A DNA stretch of 64,000 nt from Nipponacmea schrenckii (taxonomy: Eukaryota > Mollusca > Gastropoda > Lottiidae): contig JAUJPP010000007.1 of NCBI GenBank assembly GCA_030562195.1, positions 31,369,769 to 31,433,768 of the forward strand, read 5' to 3'. Position 1 is the first letter of the stretch. Each line of letters opens with the position of its first letter. The translations under genes were made by a program, and so were the position numbers. The notes below the pieces were generated by a model. It saw only the letters and a program-made list of their open reading frames with translations. It did not search any database and had not been told where the DNA came from. Positions 50,401-61,100 of this stretch are shown piece by piece.

Positions 50401-53400
50401 GCTGGAGGAGGAACCGCCTCGATTGTCCTACTATCCATGGACTGTTAACATGTCTTCAGAAAACCAACCCATTTCCTTCACCATACACGATAAAGGATCA
50501 ACGAAATACCAACCTAGTGGCATCCTGACCGAAAATAACAAAAATGTGGTCAAGATTGAGGGTTGGTATTTTTTTATTAACTTTCTGAGGTCTCAAATAA
50601 TATTGATTTTCACGATTTTAGTTTGTTAAATGTCTCTGGTTCTAGAAACTGAGATATATTCTTGTTAAACGATCTAACGACACCGCTAACGCTCTGTAAC
50701 ATTCAACTTTACGGACACTCTCCAGAATAAAAAAAAATTACATCATATTTTACATTTCTTTAAATATTATGATATAATTCAATGTTTATTGTAGAATTTA
50801 TGAAGACAATGCCCGACACTTCACATCATAAATTCATTTCAGACGGGTGAGTTTCCATTAGCTTGATCTTATTATAATTCAGACCAGGGCCCTTATTCCC
50901 GAAAACTTCAGATGATTTGAGTGTTTCAGTCAATTCATTGGTCAATCACTAAAATTGATTTTAAATTCATTTTTACTATTATTAATTATGAATGTACTTT
51001 AGTTAAGGAGAATTTGGTTCCTGGTCATGCCACATTACTTGTATTTTATGTAGAAGCAGTTTTGAATCTATCTCTGATCTTACCAACTGACCACGTTTAT
51101 TTCAAAACCAAATATAACCTTGGTGATCGAGAAGTGGGGGTGGTAAACAGCTTCCTTTATCAGTTGATGTTGCTCCAATACAGCTGTATCTGCTGGTCGA
51201 AAAGAGTAGACTAGGCTCCTCAGCGATTTAACTAAAAAGTAACATATGGACGTATGACTAACGTGCTGAACATTATAGAATATGCTTGTATATCATAAAA
51301 GCTTTCAGTGGGCAGGTTGCTATTATTATAAGAGGGATATTTGTTACACAAATTAGAGATTATTTTTCCTATTTATTCAGCGTCATATTATCTTTCCAGG
51401 GGTATCCAAGAACGCCACTTCTCCTACACCCAGAATAACAATGAAAATGACGAGACAGAAACGTGGACATTTGCCTTTCCAGCTTCAGAATATGGTCCAT
51501 TTGATAAATTGTCGCCTAGAGATATTCCTAAAGATAACATCTTGTTTAAAGGTAAGTCGAAACAGGTGATAACACTGCAACACAGACAGACCTTCTTAGT
51601 CGATGTGCGCAGGGTTGAAGTGCTCGCTGTTTGGCCCTTATATATACATCTGTGCTAGTGAGGTTTGTCATGCTCACCATTCAGGAATACGGTGGATCAA
51701 AAAATCCAGTTTTTAATGGTCTCTTCTTTAAATCTGCTATTCTTACCTGAGCTCCACTACCTTCATTAGTGATAATAAAGCGTTTGGTTGGTGTTCCACA
51801 TAATGTATAACCGTATAGATCCCTTCTATAAAGTACATTCATACCGAACTGTATGTAAGTTGTTGCAAACAACTGCATAATTCAGAACTGTGCTTAAGTA
51901 TTGGACACACTAAGCTCTTTGAGACACATCGTATTAAATTTGCATGCTTAATTTTAGGTGGTGAGTTCGAGTTCCATTCCATCGACCCCAATGATCCTTT
52001 TTATATCGACTACGATTACTCCTACCCAGAGAAAGTCACGTCTGACCTCCATCTAAACGTTGGAGGGTGAGTACAAATTCGGGAACCCTCAGCCTCCCCC
52101 CCCCCCCCCTTGCGAGAAAATGGAAAATTGGCTACTAGGTCAAATATAATCGAACCCTAATAATCATTTACCGAGTCTTATCAACATTATATATTACCTT
52201 ATGGGCTATTGAAGACGGACGACGCCATACTGTCGTACGAGGGCAATTTTGCCAGCGGCATTATCCTACACCTTTTGCGATTTCCATCTTTAACGTGCAC
52301 AGCTTGTAGCATATGGGGCCTAAGTTTATTGTCCCTTCCGATCGACAAGATCCTTTTTCCATGTAAGCCCCATCGACCTGCATCACTGACAAGGGGAAAC
52401 CGGGCTGAAAAATCCGAAAGTTTATCTCGACCTTTGCCGGGATTGGTCCCTGGACGTTCATTTAGCAACAGTACGATATTATCTATACTTAATAATAAAT
52501 ATAGTATCGTTTCTGAAGCTACATGGAAACAACAAGTGTTATATCAAGCAAGAAAATACTCCTAGGATTGCCTGTTGTGCAAGTCATCTGATGGATTAAA
52601 TCAGAACCTTATCACCACCGAATACTTGACCCTTTATCGGATGCATACATTTATATTTAATATCTTCTTTTCCAGTTGGAGGAATTTTCTTGTAGCAACT
52701 GACTCCAAAACCGTTCTTGAGGAGCAAGTCATGGATATTTTGGACGCCAATGTCTGTAGTCATGGTAAACAATGTAAACAATGTTCCAGCGAGATCATCA
52801 TAGACCCCAAACCAGTATCCCAGACATTAACAAGATGTAGGAACAAAAGATCTCAGAAGCTGAAAACGGAACAAGACTCTTTAGGACACACTTCAAAGCT
52901 TTTGAGTCAATCGAGCGATATCTTGGATCCTTCCTATACCCCCAGGACGTCTGATATCATAATTCCTTCTCCAGAGACTTTGACCAACTCTTTAACTCTA
53001 ACCACGATTGGAGAAGTAATGGACAAGAAAAAGATGAATAATCGAAAGAGTGGTAAGCAGCAAGACTACCCTCCAGAGCAGATTAATTACGATGGCTTCA
53101 CCATCGACTCCGGGTGTATGGAGGTAGCCGAATTTGTGGACGTCGATACTACTTCATTTGAAGAACAGTGTTCGCAGACGACTTATATGTCTATTGAAAC
53201 TGAAACAAATACCATTCACAACGAAAATTACGATGACGATCAATTGCATAAGAATACCACTAAAGTTGAATACGAGGATTCGACCTATGCCGAAGCTCAG
53301 TATCCGAATTTCGGGCACTCCACAGACGCCGGGTACCTCAGTGGATACTACCCATATGAAATTAAGTATACGCCCACACCAGAAGTGTATACACATAATG

Positions 53401-53909
53401 AGATGGATTTAAGCAACCTCAGCACACCTTATTCCAATCCATACATCCATGACCAACTGTGTCAGCAACAGAGATCTGTGGACGGTAGGCCTACAAACCA
53501 GACTGTCATCGTAGAACACTGTGATAGGAAAGACCAAGTCTCGGAGTTCGTAGACGAAGCTAACAACGTTTACCTTTTTTGTAAACACGAAGAAATGGTA
53601 ACAGAAGAAGTCATGGACTCAAACCTTGAACACAAATCATTGATTCGATCTTTGAGCAATGAAAAAGCTTCACAAGACGTTCTTCAAAAGACATCAAAGA
53701 TATTACGTAAATTATTAGACAAAGACGTTGCTAAGGAATGTGTGGTGCCATCTATTTCCGATTCTATAACAGAAGGAGATAACGCTGACCATCTCAACGT
53801 TATTTCGGACATTGCAGAATATGTCCGAACATTTACAGCATCGGAAACTCGCGTTACGGACAATCATGAGGTGCTTTCTCGAGTAACTAGAAGATCTCAT
53901 CGACACTGA
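47432..53909 (+). CDS. SOX30: SOX30 / SoxH transcription factor
   Basis: There are eight coding exons: 47432-47473, 47875-48397, 49341-49595, 49863-50561, 50795-50846, 51400-51551, 51958-52066 and 52676-53909. All are GT-AG and phase-consistent, giving 1021 residues. The HMG box is at about 206-280: [35 protein letters not shown], then [11 protein letters not shown] split by an intron. The GWVY-x-P-x-P-x-K extension is typical of the SoxH/SOX30 group. In animals studied, SOX30 drives late spermatogenic genes. The long C-terminal part is acidic, Ser/Thr-rich and low in recognisable domains. Intron 2 contains the composite dispersed repeat. Exon 1 is very short (14 codons, lysine-rich), chosen because it splices in frame at a clean donor. 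Confidence 0.92.
48510..49110 (+). repeat. Composite dispersed repeat (SOX30 intron 2)
   Basis: Four type A monomers of about 115 bp (GTCATGTACTTGATCGC, ATCTGTCCATT, ACACATGTACTTGTGTATTT) are followed by one type B monomer (CATGGGCTGAATGTGAGACA) and an AATTAAAGAGTTTATTATTA tail with ATT repeats. Confidence 0.8.
52190..52480. other. GC-richer patch in SOX30 intron 7
   Basis: This stretch is less AT-rich than its surroundings and contains CGGGATTGGTCCCTGGACG. It may be a decayed insert. ORFs on both strands look non-coding, and no family is recognised. Confidence 0.35.
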
Positions 53910-54111
53910 ATATTATGAGATTTATCATAAACTTTAACTGCGACATAGCGTACTAAATTTCAATACAATGTTTTCTTTTTAATACTTTATTTCTAAAAGG
54001 TTTTTCACGAACACAAAAGCTCACTAAGTCTTTCAACTATTGTAATTTTTGCTATCATCATTTTTATTTCTAGTCATATACAAATATTGCTTTTTGTCAT
54101 TTGTATTTGTA

Positions 54112-54117
54112 AATAAA
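54112..54117 (+). promoter_or_regulatory. Poly(A) signal of SOX30
   Basis: AATAAA lies about 200 bases after the stop codon at 53909. It is the first good signal downstream. Confidence 0.65.
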
Positions 54118-54499
54118 GCATTAAAAATATTTTGTATTTATGCATGTTAGTGAAAAAATCAAGAAAAATGTGGCTGGTACACTGTCAATATTAAGAAGAT
54201 ATTAAATAAGAACACTATTATGAAACACTACTAAGGATGATGAAGATGGTCATGCAATAGATAAAACATCGTTATTGATTAAGGCAGGGATTTCACCAGC
54301 GGATAGAAATGTATCCCACTGTCTCTTTGTTAGTTGGATTTAATTTCGAATGTTAATTTTGTTGTAAGAAGTCTAATAACCAAACTTCAATCCGATCCAA
54401 TAACTTGCATTATCAGCTGCTAAAGATAAACAATGTTATGTTGTTTGAACAGTTTTAGTATATCACTACCTCACAAGAACTCACAATTGTTAAAAATGT

Positions 54500-55143
54500 A
54501 CAGTTATAACAGTTACTGTCTCTTAAAGATGAAGGTAAGTAACAGTTACTGTCTTTTAAAGATGAAGTTAAGTAACAGTTACTGTCTCATTAACATGGAG
54601 GTAAGTAACAGTCACTGTCTCTTTAACATGGAGGTAAGTAACAGTTACTGTCTTTTAAATATGAAGTTAAGTAACAGTTACTGTCTCATTAACATGGAGG
54701 TAAGTAACAGTCACTGTCTCTTTAACATGGAGGTAAGTAACAGTTACTGTCTCTTTAAGATGAAGGTAAGTAACAGTTACTGTCCCTTTAAGATGAAGGT
54801 AAGTAACAGTTACTGTCTCTTTAAGATGAAGGTAAGTAACAGTTACTGTCTCTTTAAGATGAAGGTAAGTAACAGTTACTGTCTCTTTAAGATGAAGTTA
54901 AGTAACAGTTACTGTCTCTTTAAGATGAAGGTAAGTAACAGTTACTGTCTCTTTAAGATGAAGGTAAGTAACAGTTACTGTCTCTTTATGATGAAGGTAA
55001 GTAACAGTTACTGTCTCTTTAACATGGAGGTAAGTAACAGTTACTGTCTCTTTAAGATGAAGGTTTAAGATGAAGGTAAGTAACAGTTACTGTCTCTTTA
55101 AGATGAAGGTAAGTAACAGTTACTGTCTCTTTAAAATGGAGGT
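54500..55143 (+). repeat. 33-bp minisatellite reaching the UNG stop codon
   Basis: About 19 units of AAGGTAAGTAACAGTTACTG plus TCTCTTTAAGATG are present. The period is 11 codons, so one plus frame is open throughout ([11 protein letters not shown] repeated) without being a gene. The last unit overlaps the final UNG codons at 55131-55143. Confidence 0.95.
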
Positions 55144-58100
55144 AAGCGAGACCAATCTATTGGTGCTTTGCCATGTTGTTTTAAATAGTCATTACACTTA
55201 GAGAAATGTTCACAGCCTAAAAATCCTCTATGAGCTGATAATGGTGAAGGGTGAACTGACTTTAATACACAATGGTTTTTCTGAAATATATAAATAAAAG
55301 TTCAAAATTATAGACATTCAAACTTTGGATAAAGATAACAAAAGTTGACAAAATAAGTTGATAATGTCAACAATTGCTCTGCAATATCACAAATTATTCT
55401 ATGAAAGGGATACTGTGTCTTAGTTACCAGTACATGAACATAAAATTTTAGTTCTCAAAAATGGTCAATATGAGTATATATATATTCATCAGTGAAATTA
55501 CCAGGTATATTAAGCGTTTTTCAATATTCAAATTTATTTTTTTTGCATAATTACTTCTTTATATGAATATTTATTTCTTTATGTAATTTATGGCAGCAGG
55601 TTTATTTACTGATGAATAGAGCAAGTTTAATATACTCAAATTTTATGTTCATTATAAGACCTATTATCCCTTTAAGTATCTATTTCAAACTGTTTCTAAT
55701 AAAACAATGATGGACTATGGTATAGGTTATACTTACAGTGTTTATATGAGCACCTTTCTTCTGTGCATAGGCTCCCCACAGCATGAATACAACACCAGTT
55801 GTGTTCTTATTGATCCAGGCTATCACAGCATCAGTGAACTTCTCCCACCCCTTTCCTGCATGGGAATTAGCCTGAGAAGCTCTAACTGTTAAACAAGCAT
55901 TGAGCAGGAGCACTCCTGAAAACGACAAAAACAGAAATATTATATGGGAACTAAAAATCATGAGGTGCTGATATACACAAAATTTTTAGCTTCTATGATT
56001 TCAAAAGCTAAACCTCTAAGCATTGACCTTGGCAAATCTATTGGAATTAGTGTTTTCTAAGGTTGGTTGATGACAAGTAAACAATTACTTTCACAAGATG
56101 CTCATATCGCAAACTAGGTAGTTGTTGACCTGCTGCTAGTTTCTGTAGAGGGAATCGTAGACCAGGAGTCTGTAAGGTGGGCATATTAATTTGTTTCTTA
56201 ACTCTTTCACTGCCAATGACGTTATAGAGTCATAACGTCATAATGCCAGCCATGTTTTATACTGTGACGTTTTTATAACATGGGTTATGTTTGAGATGTC
56301 ACAGAGACAAAAATTTTGACCGGAGACATTAACTTTCAATGACTTTTTTGTAGGAATTGTATGTATGTAAATGGATATAAAAAAAAATGAGTAATATATG
56401 ACTTCATAATGGAAAAATTTTGATAAAATCCCGAAAAAAACATAAAATTTGCCATTTATGTCGTCATTATTGTGTAGATTTTTGTGAAAATTTGTATGAT
56501 GATCAATGAATGTAAACATGTTTTTTTCCTGTACAAATATTTAATTGTTGTCTGGTGAGATACAACAGAAAAACAAGAGTTGCTCTCACCCAGTTTAAAC
56601 TGCAAAGCATCAACATTGCATTAGGTTTGATGCTGTACATTATGTCAATGCAGGACAGATAGACAATGGTGGGAAGATTTGTGTTGACATATTGTATCAA
56701 GAAGGATAAAATACTGTGATGTTTTATAGCAAGGAATTCCAACAAGCAATCAGAAAGCAAAAGCTGTAAGAATCCTACAATAACTTAGTTTCACAATAAT
56801 CTTAGAGATTCTGTTTCAAAAGAAAGACACAAAAATTACAAAATTATGGCAATTTTATTTGATTACAGGAGTTACTTCCAATAGAAGTAAATAAGTTAAA
56901 GTATAATATCACAATGAATCAATAATTAATCAATAAACAGCGAACAAATCCAATTTAAATCACAGTTAGGTCAGATTAATCTTATAATCCATGTCAAATA
57001 ATTTACCGTGATAAGCAATTTAAAAAAGGTTAACCATGGCAAGACCTTCTAATGTGTAAAATAAATCCTGTAACAGACAATTTAAACTTGCAAAATCCAA
57101 AATGCTTGTATCACAATATTAACAGAAGAGTAAAGGGTAATAACATGTCAACAAAGCTGGCAATTCTAAGATTAAGTAGTCAACCATTAAATAATTCAGA
57201 ATAATATCACAATTGTACTCAGTGTTAATATTTAACTTTATATTCAAGTTTTGTATGATAATATTTAAAACAATCAGGCATACACATTGGCAAATTACAG
57301 TTTTCACAGTACCAGTTTGTTTGGTTACGATTTCCAGATTCTCTTTCACTACAAACTTCACAATCTGGGTGGTATTTTTTGTTGTCGTATTTCGAGGGAA
57401 AATGTCTTGCCACTAAACGTTGCGCACGTACTTGGTTTTCCTTGATTTGGCTCTTAACAGGTAATCTTTTCTCATGCGAAATTAAACTGTCAATAACACT
57501 CCTTCTAAATTTCACTTGATCCATTTTTATTGTAGGTTGGTCTTCAAGAAATAAAATGAAAGCATTTACTAAAGCGGTTTCTGTTGTAAAATGGTAAATA
57601 ACTTGGTACCATTTTTGACTTTTGTGCGGGAACTGGTAGTAGGAACATAATTGGTCAAACCTGTCAACACCTCCCATATACTTGTTGTAATCTTCAACTA
57701 GAGCTGGTTTCTTGAGCTTTCTCACTCCATCCCCTATCTTGTTTCTCAATTCCTTATCCACAACACTAATATCATGAAAAGTAGAGATAGCATTTACCCG
57801 GGCTGTGTCTTGCCATGTTGTCAGTAAAATGTTGCCTTTCTCCCAAAAAACAGGGTTGTCGCCTTTCTTTAACTTTACAGTTTGTAGATCCACTGGCAAA
57901 CCCTTTCCGTTCGAACGTACTGTACCACAAGCTCCAATATTCTGATGAAGTAAATAATCAAATAGATTTGGAGATGAAAAAAAATTATCCATAAAAACTT
58001 TGTATCCATCTAGATCTAATCCACCTAACAGTTCTTTGACGACTGAAAATCCAAGTCCATTTTCTCCACTCTCTGTCTCTTTGCCAATATAAACTTTCCA

Positions 58101-61100
58101 TTTCAAATTAAATCCATTTACAGAATCACATAATGACCAAATCTTGATTCCCCATTTATTCGGCTTGTTGGGCATATACTGCTTGAAGCTGACTCTGCCT
58201 TTAAATTTCCTCATAGTTTCATCAATAGACAAAAATCTGTGCGGCTGATATACTCCAAGATATGTATCCTTAATCAATGTAATTAAGGGTCTAACTTTAA
58301 ACAGGCAGTCAAAACCAGGCTGTCCTTTTACAACTTGTAAAGAATTGTCATTGAAATGAAGAAATGAGCGAAGTAGCTGAAATCAGTTGCGGCTCATAAC
58401 GTTAGAGAAACTCACTGTTTGTGTCAGCCACCATTCATCTCAATAGCTTTGAAGAGTTGGTTTTTGACATAATCCCATAGCAATTTCCAAAGCAACAAAT
58501 CTTTTCATCTCATCTTCTGTTGTATCCTTCCACTTTAGAAATCGAGATTGAGGCTGCAAGTCTGCTGTATGATCAAAGTACTCAAAAGCATAACGATTAG
58601 TTTCTTCTGACATGATACCAAAGATTGACTGAGGAAAGAACTTGAAAAAATAATCAACTGGACCTGCATTTTCTAAAATGTTTTCTCTGAGGCCAGGAAC
58701 ACCATCAAAATCAGTGTCAAATTTATCAGAAAAGGACTCATTACCATGCAATCTATGCCATCCATCTCGTGTCAAAACATCTGAAGGCTGACCATCTCCG
58801 GACTGCAAACAAACATCAACATCAGAAGTATGATTTTCTTCAGTGGAAGAAGGGCTATTTTCCATGTCACCTTCGCCTTCGGTCCATTCATCGTCTGATT
58901 CAGCACATTCAGATCCACTGTCTGCAAAAATTGCCGTAGCACCTCTTCTTCATTGTGGTAACTTTGTCGTTTTGCCATTGAACTCTAACTATTGGTTGAC
59001 TTTGGTAGGAGATTAATAACTTTCGATTTTCCAGAATAAAACCGCTGCCTTCTAGTGTCCAAACGGAAAGCAGACGTGTAAACAAACAAATTTCATTACC
59101 TCCCTTAGATATGACTACACACACTACAAACTTGTGGACATAATATTAATGTCGGGAAAAAATTGCCGCTAGCACCTGTTCACCATTACGTTAGCCTAAT
59201 TTAACGTTTCGCCATTGAACTCTTAAAATATATCGATTGACTTCAAAGATCAATTACTTTCGATTTAACAGAATAAACTCGTGGTATTTTATAGCCAAAA
59301 CCGAAGATAGACATGTAAACAAACCATTGCGACATCTATTTCATTACCTGCCTTAGATATGACTACACACACTACAAACAAGTTGACGTTATATAAATGT
59401 CGAAAACTTTCGACACTTGGCATTGTAACGTCAAAACCCGTTGTCGAAAACTTTCGACGGCTGGCAGCGAAAGGGTTAAACTAAATAAAATTACTATTGA
59501 TAAATTTGTTACGTCAAACTAGAACATTGTAAAATTGTAACATTGAAACCTTGCAGACGAAGTGTTACTTTTTATCTTTTACCCCATATGGCGATATGTA
59601 TCATATCGTGAACCTTGTATCACCATTCGTATCGTATCGTGGCATGATTGGCAATACCCAGCACTATTACTGACATAGCCATCGTTTGATCTTGAACACT
59701 TGAACTACTTCCATGCTCTTTAATATAAAGATTTAGACTAACCTTGCTCTGCCCAGCCATTTAGAGTACCATGGGAGGGGATTTGGAAACCAGGAATATC
59801 ATTGGCTAATTCTTTATAAATGTTGACTAGACTAGGGGGTGTTTTGACTCCTTCTTGTACACTAAAACATAATCCTAAAAAACAAAATATCAATCATCGG
59901 CATGTATCACAAATTCCCATAATAGGGGAAAACAATTACTATTGTCCTATCGTCTAATATTTCAGCAAAATGAATGCTTTAGAAACACTTTAGTAGTTTA
60001 TGATTTAAACTTTGAATAAGTAATGGTTCGGAAAAATGTAATCATAAACTACGGAAGTGTTTCTGAAGAAGGCATTAAGCTGACATATTAGACAACAGGA
60101 CAATAGTATATATAATCAATTATAGCTATTAAAATCTGGTCTCTTTAAAGAAGTGTTTTAACTTTGTATATGTTACAAGGGGGATAATAGCTTACTCTTG
60201 AAGCCTTCAGATGGAAAGTGGACAAGTAATGGTGAGCCAGGAAATTCATTGGATAATTGTTTCAATATATCCCCATGACTACTGAGTGATTTGGTCCCTA
60301 CCAGCACACTAAAGCATAATCCACAAAAAACTGTCAGCTAAATATCAAAATCTGATCCAATTGGAAGGGAGTTTAGGTGGATTTTCTAGCCTGTATATGT
60401 ATCATGGATATCTTTCCGAACTTACCATGTGCTTGTCCTGGACCATGATATGGATCCTGTCCTAAAATCACAACTTTAACCTACAAATAAAAATACTAAA
60501 ATACATAAAACTGCTTGAGATAAATCAAACCTTCAAATGAAACTATATGCCTGAAAGTGAGTACTACTGCTTCTTACTGATCTAACTTAAAGATAGAACA
60601 ATGCAGTACTTAAAGATAGAACAATGCAGTACTTAGAGATAAACAATGCAGTACTTAAAGATAGAACAATGCTGTACTTAAAGATAGAACAATGCAGTAC
60701 TTAAAGATAAAACAATACAGTATTTAAAGATAGAACAATGCAGTACTTAAAGATAGAACAATGTAGTACTTAAAGATAGAACAATGCAGTACTTAAAGAT
60801 AGAACAATGTAGTACTTAAAGATAGAACAATGCAGCACTTAAAGATAGAACAATGCAGTATTTAAAGATAGAACAATGCAGTACTTAAAGATAGAACAAT
60901 GCAGTTCTTAAAGATAGAACAATGCAGTACTTAAAGATAGAACAATGCAGTTCTTAAAGATAGAACAATGCAGTACTTAAAGATATAACAATGCAGTACT
61001 TTAAGATAGAACAATACAGTACTTAAAGATAGAACAATGCAGTACTTAAAGATAGAACAATGCAGTACTTAAAGATATAAGAATGCAGTACTTAAAGATA

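Larger units (their letters stand above)
56202..59475 (-). mobile_element. piggyBac element in UNG intron 5
   Basis: TTAA flanks both ends (56198-56201, 59476-59479). The termini CTCTTTCACTGCCAATGACG and, inverted from the right, CCCTTTCGCTGCCAGCCGTC are imperfect inverted repeats with piggyBac-like CYC starts. A subterminal palindrome GACGTTAT/ATAACGTC lies at about 56219-56241. Length is 3274 bp. It carries a damaged transposase in the same orientation as UNG. Confidence 0.93.

Noticed and set aside
52209..52565. Overlapping ORFs on both strands in SOX30 intron 7
   Set aside because: They lie in an intron between two phase-matched exons, with no recognisable domain.
54433..55068. A 211-residue plus-strand ORF with a repeating peptide
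   Set aside because: It is the 33-bp minisatellite read in one frame; 33 is a multiple of three, so openness is automatic.
57213..57416. Plus-strand ORFs opposite the piggyBac and UNG exons
   Set aside because: Antisense shadows of well supported coding sequence.
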